DNA from: Phytophthora colocasiae
Taxonomy: Eukaryota > Oomycota > Peronosporomycetes > Peronosporales > Peronosporaceae
DNA: 64,000 nucleotides
Direction: 5' to 3'
NCBI GenBank assembly: GCA_018806915.1
Contig: JAGKQI010000061.1
Coordinates: forward strand, 1,240,001 to 1,304,000
The notes under the pieces were generated by a model. That model did not search any database and had not been told where the DNA came from. It was given only the letters and a program-made list of their open reading frames with translations. Both the position numbers and the translations under genes were made by a program. This document shows, piece by piece, positions 10,541-21,614 of the stretch (the first letter of the stretch is position 1; each line of letters opens with the position of its first letter).

Positions 10541-11844
10541 GACTAGCAGCCGAGCTCAGGCTCTGGTCCGTGGCTGGCACAGCCAGCGAGTCTCCCTCGG
10601 AGACTGAAGGAGCATCCTGCGAAGCAGGGATAGTGGCCTGAGAGGCGGGAGCCACTGCCGTCGTGTGACGAGGAAAGCGGCCGGGCCGCACGCGTATCTT
10701 CGCGTACTGGAAGAGTAGACCTCGGGCGAGGCGGACGTCCACCTCGGCGCAGCTCTCCATGAGCCGGTCAAACGACGCGAGCTTCCGTGAAGCCTCGGCC
10801 CAGGTGGCCACATGGACCATGTAGTCCCGGGTGGTCTCTCCGGTTTGGAGCAGGAGTGGATAAGTCCTCATCTGAGGCACAGACTCCCGTCGCCGTTGCT
10901 TATCTAAGCGTTGCCGATACTCGGCGAGTGTGCACACCTGCGGGGTCAGGAAACGCTCATGGAGCCCCTGTCGCTGCTGAGTCTCAGCCACCGTACGTGG
11001 AGGATTGCCTATGGCGTAACCATGCAGGTTTGGCTGCGCCATCAACTGCTTCACCTGCTCGGCAGGGTCGCGAGGCTCGAAGCCGTAGTCGCGCCGCGAC
11101 GAAGTCCCCACGATGTCCCGTTGGACCGGTCGACGTGACTCTGGAGCACCACTCAGGGAAGCCTCCTGTGCCTCATCCAGAGGGTTGGTGATCGCGTCTT
11201 CGACTCCCTTGAGTGACTCTGGCTCATCGCGAGCAGGAAGCGGTGGTGCGTTGCGCAACGCGTTGAGCACGAGGCTCGAAGGTCCCTCCGGGAACGGATT
11301 GGGCTGCCGCAGCTGCCGAGGAATTGAGTACCGACGCGGATCGCGTGGAGAGCGCAGCTCAGATCGGGGCGTCCGAGGGCTCGCAGGAGCAGGAGACGCA
11401 TGGGCATCGCCCTGTTCGGACTCCTCGTAGTCCACTTCGACCTCGCCTTCCTCTGTAGGAGAGCGACGTGGGTCGCGCGTCGGCGACGCTGTCGTGTACT
11501 CGAAGGGTGAGCCACCGCTACCACTTGACGTCGGGCTGGCCTGGAACATCGCTCCGTAGCGAAGGCGAGACGCCGTGAAATACTCCGAATCGGAGAGCGT
11601 GAGAGGAGCCGAGGGCTCAGACCGGAAAGCGCTGAGGCGCTGGGGCGTAGACGCCTGGTCACTGGACACCTCAGGAGCGGTTGGCTCGCTGGGGAGAATT
11701 GGAGAATGTGCTCGTTGAGCCAGCGCACCCGCGCACTCTCGTTGAGAGATTTCTTTTATCGGAAAGTTGCCGGTGACAGGCCTTGACAAGGCAGTTATGT
11801 CTACAGTTGTAGATACTCCGTATCCACGGTTTGGTGGGGGAGGG
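10541..11844 (-). CDS. Antisense ORF between pol and 3' LTR of gypsy-1
   Basis: The 1.3 kb between pol and the 3' LTR has no sense gene, but the minus strand is open across all of it (an unbroken frame runs from 11918, inside the LTR, to 10050). The protein is Pro/Ser/Arg-rich at first (many SPRD/PRDPRR words), then looks globular: VKQLMAQPNLHGYAIGN, LHERFLTPQVCTLAEYRQRL, DYMVHVATWAEASRKLASFD. The part beyond 10541 is opposite the chromodomain and is probably only a shadow. Likely start is one of the Met codons around 11550-11720. No family recognised; antisense ORFs in this position are known from other large LTR elements. Function unknown. Confidence 0.6.
11833..11844 (+). other. Gypsy-1 polypurine tract
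   Basis: GGTGGGGGAGGG directly abuts the 3' LTR and would prime plus-strand synthesis. Confidence 0.75.
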
Positions 11845-12256
11845 TGTAACGGGGTTACACGGCGCTGCGCGCCTTGGCTACAATAGGTGTGGTATACACC
11901 ATCCAGGTCACAAGTCACAGATCCGTGTACAACACATAGTGTTTCTCACACGTCACATATGTAGCCAGTTGCTGGCTGTTAGCTCAGAGCCACACATTAC
12001 ATTTGATTAGGATTTAGTATGTTAGATACTAAATCCGTTACATTCAGGATTAGGGCAATAAAATAAATAAAAATCAGTTTGCATTTTACATAATTAGTGT
12101 TAGTTCCTTTATTATAGGGACACTGATTGTGAGAGTCCCGTATTTAGTGGACTACTTGGTTCTTGTATAGAACCGAAGGCTAGTGCCTTGCAAGCAGGAC
12201 TCTACGAGTCAACCCAACTTCCTCTGTGCCGTGCACACCTACGCAGCCCCGCTGCA
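11845..12256 (+). repeat. Gypsy-1 3' LTR
   Basis: 412 bp. One base differs from the 5' LTR where I compared (C at about 4713 against G at 12185). Confidence 0.95.
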
Positions 12257-12292
12257 ACTAGTATATATACGAGATACGGCCAAATCAGCTGC

Positions 12293-13084
12293 ATGACGAC
12301 TTTGAAGACCGCCGATGATATTCGCGTCGCCATCGATGCGCTGGAGCTTGATGAGGTTGCAAGTTATTTCGACAACGATGACGACGAAATCGATCCGTAC
12401 TTCGTGTGTGAAGGAGTCTCCATTGATGCATTCAATGAGTACGTTGGAGACGGTGAAGGACTGCGGATTGCGCTTCGATTTCTCGCCCTCGATGATGGGC
12501 GTCTCGTGATTGTTGAGCTTCCGACGGTAGTGCATGAGAGCACTGCAAGGTCTTTCGAGAAAAAGTTCAATCGTGCAATTGGAAATGATCGCGAGGTTGC
12601 AAGTCGCGGCTCGATGACGGCGAGAAGAGCTGGCAACCCGAACAAGGAGGCTGATGCGACATTCGGACCAATGAGAACTACGCTCAACCGAACACCGGCA
12701 CCGGCACCTCGCACCGTAACCGATTGGGTGACGCTCGCAGTGGAGGTTGGAAGATCTCAGAGGTGGGCAAGTCTGATGGAAGCTGCCAGATGGTGGTTCG
12801 GTTATACTGGGATCCAGTATGTGCTGCTATTGAAAGTCAGTGCCACTGGTACTCAGATTGGATATGAGCTATATGACAGTACGACCCGGCCACACCCAAC
12901 CATTACACCAACAGCGAGCGGAAGAATTCGACCCGCAGCTGCTGGAGCTGCTGCCAATGTCACCTTCGACATGCACCGAATCTTGTCGATCCCCGCGAAC
13001 CAAGCTCTCCCAAATGGTGTAAATGCAATCGCCGTTGTCGATCTGCGCATTATCATGAATCTTGTCACCGATAGTCTCGATTAG
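12293..13084 (+). CDS. Repeat-R protein, possible PD-(D/E)XK nuclease-like fold (copy 1, intact)
   Basis: A 263-residue single-exon protein starting at ATG 12293. N-terminal half is acidic (YFDNDDDEIDPYFVCEG). The C-terminal half has the order seen in Uma2-type restriction-endonuclease folds: VIVELPTVVHES, then KEADATFGP (possible catalytic Asp), then VTLAVEVGRSQRWASLMEAA and IQYVLLLKVS (strand, helix, strand). The expected Lys after the Glu is not obvious, so activity is uncertain. It is the best-preserved of three copies here (others 27788-26998 and 63994-63740) and lies just downstream of the gypsy-1 insertion, which separates it from its upstream region at 4116-4372. No signal peptide or membrane segment. 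The family assignment is inference; the reading frame and repetition are seen. Confidence 0.6.
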   Translation: MTTLKTADDIRVAIDALELDEVASYFDNDDDEIDPYFVCEGVSIDAFNEYVGDGEGLRIALRFLALDDGRLVIVELPTVVHESTARSFEKKFNRAIGNDREVASRGSMTARRAGNPNKEADATFGPMRTTLNRTPAPAPRTVTDWVTLAVEVGRSQRWASLMEAARWWFGYTGIQYVLLLKVSATGTQIGYELYDSTTRPHPTITPTASGRIRPAAAGAAANVTFDMHRILSIPANQALPNGVNAIAVVDLRIIMNLVTDSLD

Positions 13085-13296
13085 AAACAAAACACTGCTA
13101 TGGATTCATGCATTTCTACTGCAGTCTGTGAAACCACCGTGAATTCATTTGATTGAGGAGTTTGCTTTTTGATTCCACTTGCAGTCGCGTTAGCCTCAGC
13201 TTGGCGAACAACAGCAAAAGAAAAATAATTCAGAGAGAGCAAGCGCGAGACGAATCGAACTACGAAGAGCAAAAGCCAGAGGAAACGCCCAACCGA
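13085..13296 (+). repeat. Repeat-R 3' tail, copy 1
   Basis: Downstream sequence of the nuclease-like gene, shared in reverse with 26780-26997 and 63500-63739 with a few substitutions. It contains short open stretches on both strands but none I can support as a gene. It ends near CGCCCAAC, where copy 1 jumps to sequence like 40985-41060. Confidence 0.75.
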
Positions 13297-15127
13297 TAAC
13301 TGTTACGTTCATCTTAATAATCTGCGCCATGAGCGAGTCCGTGGTCGGATCTGGAGCATTCCGTTCGTATGCCTTGGGACGGGTGCGGCTTATCTTCGAG
13401 TAAATTTCAGGGAAACTTCGAGTAAATTGTATTTTGGCTGTTTTTGAAGTAAAATATAACAGAAAAAGATTAATTTCAAGTAGTTGGTTGAAAGGAGACA
13501 ATGGAAGTAAGTTAGGTTTTTTTAAAGTGGTTGGCTGGAAGGCGTTCTTAGATACATCCATTTGCGTTTTGACGAGCCAAGATACCGTCGGGAGTGGAGC
13601 CAGTGACTTCGCAGCTTCTTCTGAAGATGACCAGCCACAGCCTGTTTCCAAGCGAATACGTTTTGAGGCGTGTGAGACGTTCTCGTCGCTGGATGACGCA
13701 AAAGTCGGAATAAACCTACTGGACGGCTCAATGTATAAATGCATGCACAACTAAGTGTGCGCTAGAATATATCGCTGCGTGACACAGATTGTCCAAATCG
13801 CCTCCGACTCACGAAGTTCCAAGAAGACCCCGACGGTACTGTGTAGTTCACGCTAGAAGTGGTAGAGAAGCACGGCACTGAAAAGGCTGCTGTTGTTCGC
13901 CAAGGAATCCATGGCGCTCTTTGTTTCACGGTGGATCTGGACCCCGAAAATACCGAAGTCTTCTTCGTGACCGATATGAAGGAAGGAAATTATTTGATTA
14001 ACTAAATAGGTGGACAACTCTTTGGACTAACTTGCCACGATCTCAAGCTAATTCAATAGATACACTGTTCTACGGTCAACCTAAATTTGGGGCATTTGTT
14101 CCAAATGGAGATCAGTTCATAACCTAACTGTTGAATCAGTAGCGTGATAGTTTTCCGTTCACAGTTGAGCTCATCCGCATGCTGGTAAATAAACTGATAA
14201 TGCATTCTGTATGACGACTGGATATTCGCCACATTTGGCAGTAGTGCCTTTGTTTTCTGATAGTGACTGTAGTCTCCATGTGGCCACCTTTTGGTACTTT
14301 CGCCATCAACTGTATATTTTAGGAAAAGCAGCAGCCTCCAAGTCAAATTCGTCACTGTATCCACATCTGGTGCCACGTCGGGCGTAGGCCCAGTTATGGA
14401 ATCCGGTATGATCACTACGGCGCCATCAGTGTCCAAGGCAACGGTACGAGCATCATGTTAATCATTTCTGGTTATTGTATCAGGCAATCCGACAGACATT
14501 TTTTGCGACTGTGCGAAGTTCTTTCATACAGGTTGGCAATGCTCCTACGTGGTGGCGGCTATGGCTCTACAGCGTGGCATCAGCGTTTAAGGAATTCTAA
14601 AATCCTTGCCGGTCAGAAAGCTGAGCGGTGGTCAACGCAAGCGGCCTGACCGTTAGCAGAAGGAGGCGACAATACTCACCGGTTCTCGGTTGACATTCTC
14701 ATTCGAGACATGCTGAAATTCCCTGCACGACATTTGCATTGGAATCTCATGAGAGAGTTTACGCTCGCTGCAGGTGATGGTGCTAAATACGAGCATTATC
14801 GTCTCGGCAAAGTCGTATCCTGGGGGAAAAAGACGGCATTTACTTCTGGATGACCACGTTTTCGCACGGTGCTAAAGTGAAGATGGAGTGCCAGGAGCTA
14901 GCCGAGTGTCTTAATCGGCCTAAGGGCAGACGTTGCAGCAGCAGTGGCTTACTAGTTCTCGATGGGGCGGCCACAAGCGGTTTCTCAAGGATGCGCTAGT
15001 GAGAAGCTTTAAAAGCTGAAGAGTTGGTGCACGTGACTGCAATACACTTCTGTGTTGATGTACTTTAAATGTATCTTTTTTTAGTTTTACTCGCAAATGC
15101 GCTTTTAGCGATCTCGATTACTCGAAA
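13297..15127. other. Degenerate region between repeat R and gypsy-2
   Basis: About 1.8 kb without an intact gene. 13305-13375 matches the minus-strand Pro-rich gene of repeat R (SLMAQIIK words). 13560-13754 on the plus strand has coding-like sequence (GSGASDFAASSEDDQPQP). 13855-14000 and 14840-14925 hold short coding-like plus-strand patches (EVFFVTDMKEGNYLIN; FWMTTFSHGAKVKMECQELA) broken by stops. They may be pieces of one decayed gene or transposon; no family recognised. Confidence 0.45.
14053..14436 (-). pseudogene. Unknown protein fragment
   Basis: A minus-strand frame of 127 codons, continuing upstream a further seven codons to a stop without an ATG. Composition looks protein-like: VIIPDSITGPTPDVAPDVD, then WRLLLFLKYTVDG, ending NKCPKFRLTVEQCIY. 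No family recognised, no start codon, no partner exon found. Probably a fragment of a decayed gene. Confidence 0.3.
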
Positions 15128-15132
15128 TTCAT

Positions 15133-15382
15133 TGTCATGATAGCCTCTATCACATTGAAGTGGAGCTGGACCAGAACCTGGCGTGGGCAAGCTGTTTGCT
15201 GACGTTGATCTCAAGTTGTGACTGTCAGCAGTAGCGCCTCAAGTGGTGGCTGCACAGCTGGTTCACAGCCTCACGACTCGTGAGCCCTTCATCGTCTAGC
15301 TCAGCATTGCATAACTTTCTAATTCATTCTCAATTTTACCAACAACAACACAAGTTGAGTCTCAATCGCGTATAACGTGACA
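15133..15382 (+). repeat. Gypsy-2 5' LTR
   Basis: 250 bp, TGTCA...TGACA ends forming short terminal inverted repeats. No TGG primer site directly follows. Confidence 0.95.
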
Positions 15383-15476
15383 GTTTTAAAACTATTGAAG
15401 CGTGAAACGCATCTACGGTTCGACTTTTTCGACGCAAGGCACATCGGTATTTTCGATCGGTCAAGACACTTCGACA

Positions 15477-16520
15477 ATGACACGTAACCAGAGTCCAAAC
15501 CCACGCCCCCGTCAGCAGCGACGCAGACGTGAAGAAGACACCGCAGCAGACGCAGCCACTCGCTCTGAGAGCAATGATCAAGCTCGAAATCGAGGCGACG
15601 AGAGCAATGCTGCATCGCACCCGGCCCAACAGTCGGCGGCAGACAACGTTGCGCTGATGCGGCAGATGTTCGAGTTCATGAACACCGCGCAGCGCCAGAA
15701 TCAAGAGCAAATGGCTCAGATGCTCCAACAGCAGGTTTTGCTGCAGCAGCAGATGCTCCAGGCTCATGTGGCGGCTCAAAAGCCGCAAAAGAAGAAGGGC
15801 AACCCTCCACAGTTTAACGGTCAGTCTAGTGACGATCTGGAGCTGTGGCTGTTTAGCACTGAGCAATACTACTCGACCTACAGCGAAGAGATGAACAGCC
15901 ACTCGTCCGACTTCGTAAACACCATCTTCGCGAATCTTGGTCCGGCAGCCCAAACCTGGTATCGAGACTTCAAGACCTCACTAGGCGACCAACCGGCCAC
16001 ATGGGCCATTTTCAAGCAGCGGATCCGTGAGCGATTTCGTGAGGCTGACTATCAGTACAAGGAACTCTCAAAGATGCACAGCCTTCGCTGGAGTGGGTCC
16101 CAACAGGCATACACCACGAAGTTTCTGCAGTTGATGTCCCAGCTCGATTGCGAGCTGCCAGAGGCTGTCAAGCGGTGGTTTTATCAACAGAACCTCCGCC
16201 CCGATACCAGCGCTTTTGTGTCACAAAATGTGCCCGGAGACCTGAAGGACGTCATTGAGCTCGCTCAACGCTTTGAAGATTCTCGCGCACCATCGTCCAA
16301 CTCAAACTCGAAGAAGGAACAGAACAATGACATCAGCAACGGGAAAAAGCAGGCGCAGAAACAAACGTCAGCTGGGTCTCCGCCGCAGAAGAATACCAGA
16401 GGGTCCAATGCTGGAACAGACCGACCCTCCTGCGCTTACTGTGACAAGCCTGGTCATACCGAGGCTGCCTGCTTCAAGAAGAAGGCAGATGCCAAGGTTT
16501 CGGCCACAAAAAATGCGTAG
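15477..16520 (+). CDS. gag: Gypsy-2 gag
   Basis: Capsid/nucleocapsid polyprotein, 347 residues from ATG 15477. Order: basic Arg/Asp-rich N-terminus, a Gln-rich coiled-coil stretch (EQMAQMLQQQVLLQQQM), the gag capsid domain (FNGQSSDDLELWLFSTEQYY to LRPDTSAFVSQNVPGDLKD), and a CCHC knuckle CAYCDKPGHTEAAC near 16434. It stops with TAG at 16520; protease and pol follow in another frame, so expression of pol would need a shift. The frame is open upstream to 15402 without ATG; 15477 is the first ATG. Confidence 0.9.
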   Translation: MTRNQSPNPRPRQQRRRREEDTAADAATRSESNDQARNRGDESNAASHPAQQSAADNVALMRQMFEFMNTAQRQNQEQMAQMLQQQVLLQQQMLQAHVAAQKPQKKKGNPPQFNGQSSDDLELWLFSTEQYYSTYSEEMNSHSSDFVNTIFANLGPAAQTWYRDFKTSLGDQPATWAIFKQRIRERFREADYQYKELSKMHSLRWSGSQQAYTTKFLQLMSQLDCELPEAVKRWFYQQNLRPDTSAFVSQNVPGDLKDVIELAQRFEDSRAPSSNSNSKKEQNNDISNGKKQAQKQTSAGSPPQKNTRGSNAGTDRPSCAYCDKPGHTEAACFKKKADAKVSATKNA

Positions 16521-16525
16521 GCTCG

Positions 16526-16746
16526 GTGGAGTGGCAACCCACCGGGCCGAAGCAACCAGATCGTGGTAGCCGTACGCGTTCTGGTAGCCCTCTCCAGGAA
16601 CAGCTTCACTATCAAGGCGACAAAGCTGAACCGACAAAGAAGGAGAAAATTTACGGCTATTTGTGCCCCGGTGGACGAGTGGCAGACGCGTCTGTCTCCA
16701 TTTTCATTGATAGTGGCGCGTCATTTAATGCCATCGACCCCCGTGT
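16526..16746 (+). pseudogene. Gypsy-2 protease, 5' part (interrupted by copia)
   Basis: After the gag stop a frame opens that contains IFIDSGASFNAIDPRV (active site near 16705), then runs straight into the copia LTR at 16747. The remainder of the protease lies after 21609 and shows the closing motif NLMLGLPWLEKV near 21790. The codon split by the insertion is the GT of a Val codon. Confidence 0.85.
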
Positions 16747-16959
16747 TGTTGGAAGTCGCACATGCGACCGACCGTATTGCGCCAGCAACTCCCTGGCACC
16801 AGCAACCAACGCAGAAACCTACAAGAAACTACCACACAGTTAGCTAACCAAGACAGATAGGTAGCTAGCAACACCAACCTTTATTCATTCTCAATCTTAC
16901 CTAGTGCGAGGCACTACAGCAGACAACAGCGCGAGGCGCGAGAATCACCCATTCCATTT
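16747..16959 (+). repeat. Copia 5' LTR
   Basis: 213 bp; same length as 21397-21609. End placed at CATTT because the 5-bp target duplication then matches exactly. Confidence 0.9.
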
Positions 16960-16963
16960 GGTT

Positions 16964-19900
16964 ATGAGCCCAACTGCGACCAGTGGCAATTTCGACCGTA
17001 CGCGAGGCGACGTCGACGAACAAGGCGAAGACACAAATACACGAGGTGCTGACGTCTTTGCTGATGCGCGTGAAGGTCTACGACCGAACGCGCTAGGACT
17101 GCCTGACGACCTTCACTTCGATCAGTCCGAACGTGAAAACATGGAGCTACACAGCCAACTGCAGCAAATCAGACAGCTTCAAAGCGAGCTTGCGGCGATG
17201 AGGACGCAACTCGACAACAGAACCCCCACAATGTCGGACACCAGCATGGTAACAGCTCCCCCAACGCCAAAGAAACCTAAGATCAAGGATGTGCGTTGCC
17301 CAAACTTTAAGGGAAACGAGGTTTACCCGGGTCTTGGTGCTGGTTTCGAAAACTTCATCAATGAGTTCGAGCATGCGGTCAGAACGGAAGGCCTTGTGAA
17401 TGGCTCAACATGGACTGATGAGTTCAAGGCGTCGATAATCGTCAACTTCTTAGAAGGGAACGCATCCAGGCACTACCACAAGAAAAATGCAGAGTGGCGA
17501 CAACGTCATGAAGGAGAAGATATGCCATACTCAGAAGTGAAACGTGCGTTGCGTATTGAGTTTGGCTGCAAACTTAGCCAACTTGAACTCAGCACAAAGA
17601 TGAAATGCGTCAAGCGTGAAGGCGATTTGTGGCATGACTACTTGGAGTACTTAAACTTCATCGAAAGTCTCATGGAGGGCGACCAGACCAAACTCGTCAT
17701 GGAAGTTTTTGGCAACAACGCGTGTCCTGAGCTTGCCCCTACACTATTGTCTTCGATCTCGGACGAAGCCACAGACTACGTTGAGGAGACCGACCGAATG
17801 AAGCGCTTGCTTTACAAATTGAAGGGTGACGGTCGCAAATGCGGTGTGCAGAGAAAGAAACGCCAAGATGGCAATAAACAGCATGAATATCGCAATCACG
17901 ATCGCAACAACCGCTCCAACGACCACGGAAACAATGGTGAAAACTCTGGCAAGCCGAAACCTCAGCAAAATAATGGCCAAGCGTTCGCTGCTACTGGAAA
18001 TCGGGGTGAAATACGCTGTCATGTATGTGGACAGCCTGGACACAAAATTTTCTCGTGCCCTGTCGTGGAACAGGCTAAACGAATGGCGTCCAGCGGAGAC
18101 GCTCATTTGGCTACTGCTACTGAGGCAAGTGACTCTGACGACGAAGCCTACATTTGGATGGCTGCACGCGACGCCAAGTCGGCCGAACACGATGGATCAT
18201 GGACAGTGGATTCAGGCGCTACCCACCACTTGTGCAATGACCGTGACCAGCTTTTCGCGCTTGAGCCAGCTTATCTGTCTGTTCGAGTCGCAAATGGAAA
18301 CACTATTCCGGCTACAGAGCGAGGTAGTGCTGTCGTCACTGTGACAGCTGAAGGAGTCAAGCGCACGATATTGCTGGAGAACGTGTACTTTGCGAAGGAG
18401 ATCGATCACAACTTAATTTCGGTTGGCCAGCTCAGTAAGAGAGGCATTTCGTGTACCTTTGATGAGAAGGAAAAATGTGTCATCCGCAGCAAAACCGGCA
18501 AGGTTCTCGCAGAGGTAGGACGGTCTCCAACAAACAACCTTTGGTCTACTGGAATTGAGCAAGGTGCAGCCTCATTTGCTGCGATGACATCATCCACGCT
18601 CCAGCAGTGGCATGACCGACTCGGCCACGTGAATTATCAAGATCTTGTTCGAATGATCGACAAGAAACTCGTTCACGGTATGACTGCCTCGAACCGAAAG
18701 GTGAATTTCTGCATGAACTGCGCAGAAGCAAAGCAAGCCCGTCGAGCTAAAAATCATCACGATACATCTACATCAGCCCCGACCGATGAACCTGGTGCAA
18801 CACTGTGTGTTGACCTGAAGACTGACATGACACCAGATCGTCTTGGTCACAAGCACCTTTTAACTATCGTGGACCATGCCACCAACTTCAATCGGGTCTA
18901 CCTCTTACACAAGAAGAGCGATGCAGAAGGACATCTGGAGGATTTCATAAACGAATTTGAACGCCAGAATGACATCACTGTGAAGGTTCTCAGATCTGAT
19001 GGTGGTGGCGAGTTTGGAAGTGCTCGGCTTGATCGTTTTCTGTTGAATCGCGGAATTCGACACCAATCAACTGAGGCCGGAATGTCTTCCTCGAATGGCA
19101 AAGCAGAGCGATTTCACAGAACGGTAATGGACTCAGCCAGAGCAATGCTATGGGCCTCTGCTCTACCTCAGCGCTTCTGGGGCGATGCAGTTCTCTACGC
19201 CAGCTACATCCGCAACTACCTACCAACCAGATCAAATGCAGACCACGCATCACCGATCGAGGCACTGTCAGGCAAAACACCGAACGTCTCGCATATACTG
19301 CGGTTTGGAGCTAAGTGTACCAGCCATATCTCTCATGCGACGAAAAGGTCAGCGAAAAAGCGCGCCGAAAAGGGCGTCATCATCGGCGTCGATCCCCAGA
19401 AGAAGGCGTACAAGGTGTTCATCCCGCGCACCAAGCGTATCGTATCGACTACGCATATTCAAAATATTGATCGCATTGATGCACGAGCTGTGGGGCGATA
19501 TATGGATGCTGTCGACGATGAACAAAACAGCGGTGAGACTGCTGAAGACGACCACGCACAAGCAGATGCTAACAACAAAGACAACAACGGTGTCGATCAA
19601 ACTGGAACCAGCAACTCCCAGCACATAGGAGATGGGGACAACCACGAGCTGAGCGCACGCGCTATCCAGCGAGTCTTCGGTATGAATCGCGGAGCTCGAC
19701 CAATTCCAAACGACGACTTTTCCCTGCCACAGTCCTTCATCGATGAGTTTACGGCTCCCGTGACCGCACTACTTACTGTGTCACTCCAAAACGGAACTGC
19801 ACTAGCAACACTACTTGAAAGTGGGCACATCAAGGAGCCAACTACCGTGAAGGAGGCGAGAAGCAGCCCACACTGGCACGAATGGGAAAAAGCAATGCAG

Positions 19901-21372
19901 GAGGAGCTTCGAGCTATTGCTGACAATGCAACTTGGGAAGTTGTCGACACACCCAGCGACGGAAACCTGATCACTTCGAAGTGGGTGTTTAAGCTGAAGT
20001 TCGACAACAAGGGTGAACTCGAGCGATTCAAGGCGAGACTTGTTGCGCGCGGTTTTAACCAGAAGTATGGCATTGACTTCGGAGAAACCTTCGCACCTGT
20101 CTTAAAGATCGCTAGTCTACGCCTGATTGTTGCCTTAGCAGCACTTTGGCACGCCATAATCCGTCAAGGGGACGTACCAAATGCGTATCTGCGAGCTATG
20201 TTGGATCGTGCCATCTACATGCGAGCGCCAGAAGGTCTAAAACTGCCAAAGGGCAAGTCGCTTCGGCTGCTAAAGAGCCTTTATGGCCTGAAGCAAAGCG
20301 GTAAACTCTGGAATGACGAGATCCACAACTACCTACTTGAGTTAGGCTTCATGCGAAGCAAGCTCGACCCATGTCTGTATTTCCGGAGATCCGACGGCAA
20401 GCTGACAGTGCTGGGGCTGTACGTCGACGACGTGGTCGTCGTCAGTCAGCGCAGCTCCGATACAGACTGGACAATGAAGATGCTCGGCAACCAGTTTCAA
20501 ATCAAGGATATGGGCGAAGCCAAGAAGTGCTTGGGTATCTGCATCGAGCAAACTGACTCAGGCATCTACCTACAACAAACAGCGAATATTGATCAACTAC
20601 TGGCAAAACTTGGCATGGAAAACTGTCGCCCAGTTACCACCCCTATGGAATCGACTCGAGCATTGCAAGCAACAGACAGCGAGCCCTTCTTCAGCACAGA
20701 TGTCATGCGAGAGACAATTGGCTCCCTGCTATGGCTGAGCACTTGCACACGACCAGATATCACCATGGCAGTGAACTATCTCGCTCGATTCGTTTCTTCC
20801 CCGACTACAGCTCACTGGACAGCTGTCAAACGAGTACTCCGTTATCTGCAAGGCTCTCGTATGTTGAAGCTTGCATTCCCACGCCCTCAAGGACCACGAC
20901 AACATGCTAAGGCATCCATTTTCAGCGACGCTGACTGGGCTGGCGACAAGGAAGCTAAGTCCACGTCAGGTGGCCTCTTGGTACTGAACGACATGCCAAT
21001 CGCTTGGTACAGCAAGAAGCAGTCTACAGTGGCCTTGTCAACGGCTAAACTGAATACATCGCAGGGGCTACTGCAGTGCAAGACTGCCTGTGGGTAAAAC
21101 AATTACTCGATGAGCTTGATTTGAGCAAGAACGACAACGTCATCTTGCACATCGACAACCAAAGCGCCATCAAAAACATGGAGAATGATGTCACGACGGC
21201 ACGCATGAAACACATTAACATCAAGTTTCACTTCATTCGAGATGCCGTTCGCAGCAAGGACGTTGAAGTGCGCTACTGCCCTACGACGGAGATGAAGGCC
21301 GACATTCTCACCAAACCCCTCGGTGCTACGCTCCATGGACGCAATGTTGCCATGCTGAAGCTGTTCGCCTAA
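16964..21372 (+). pseudogene. Copia gag-pol polyprotein (one 1-base deletion)
   Basis: A single frame from ATG 16964 to 21097 (about 1,377 codons), continuing after a 1-base deletion near 21055 to a stop at 21372. Order: gag with a zinc knuckle CHVCGQPGHKIFSC (near 18019); protease WTVDSGATHHLCN (near 18203); integrase finger WHDRLGHVNYQDL with CMNCAEAK, then LRSDGGGEFGS and GKAERFHRTV; RT with WVFKLKFDNKGELERFKARL, the DVPNAYL block, YGLKQSGKLW and catalytic YVDDVVVVS (near 20420); RNase H FSDADWAGDKEAKSTSGG, DNQSAIK and DILTKPL. The integrase-before-RT order defines copia. All key residues are present. The break falls within RNase H where STAEAEY-type sequence is expected. Confidence 0.95.
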
Positions 21373-21396
21373 GACATTGTTGCTGTCGAGGAGGAG

Positions 21397-21609
21397 TGTT
21401 GGAAGTCGCACATGCGACCGACCGTATTGCGCCAGCAACTCCCTGGCACCAGCAACCAACGCAGAAACCTACAAGAAACTACCACACAGTTAGCTAACCA
21501 AGACAGATAGGTAGCTAGTAACACCAACCTTTATTCATTCTCAATCTTACCTAGTGCGAGGCACTACAGCAGACAACAGCGCGAGGCGCGAGAATCACCC
21601 ATTCCATTT
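21397..21609 (+). repeat. Copia 3' LTR
   Basis: 213 bp, followed by target duplication CGTGT. Confidence 0.92.
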
Positions 21610-21614
21610 CGTGT

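Larger units (their letters stand above)
4373..12256 (+). mobile_element. Gypsy-1: Ty3/gypsy (chromodomain) LTR retrotransposon
   Basis: A complete 7,884-bp LTR element. LTRs of 412 bp each begin TGTAACGG and end GCTGCA, and are flanked by the 5-bp target duplication ACTAG (4368-4372 and 12257-12261). Order is LTR, primer site, gag, protease, reverse transcriptase, RNase H, integrase, chromodomain, antisense ORF, polypurine tract, LTR. I noticed one LTR difference by eye, so the insertion is recent. The empty site is present in the second host repeat at 27828-27832 (CTAGT on the plus strand). Several single-base frameshifts interrupt gag and pol. Confidence 0.97.
16747..21609 (+). mobile_element. 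Ty1/copia retrotransposon nested in gypsy-2
   Basis: 213-bp LTRs at 16747-16959 and 21397-21609 flanked by CGTGT (16742-16746 and 21610-21614). The element is 4,863 bp with one gag-pol frame. The polypurine stretch CGAGGAGGAG abuts the 3' LTR, and TGGTTATGAGCCC overlapping the end of the 5' LTR resembles the initiator-Met half-tRNA primer sites of copia elements. LTR ends are TG...TTT, unusual. One LTR difference seen (AGCAACACC against AGTAACACC). Confidence 0.96.

Noticed and set aside
12293..13084. Crinkler or RxLR effector
   Set aside because: No signal peptide, RxLR-dEER or LFLAK-type motif at the N-terminus.
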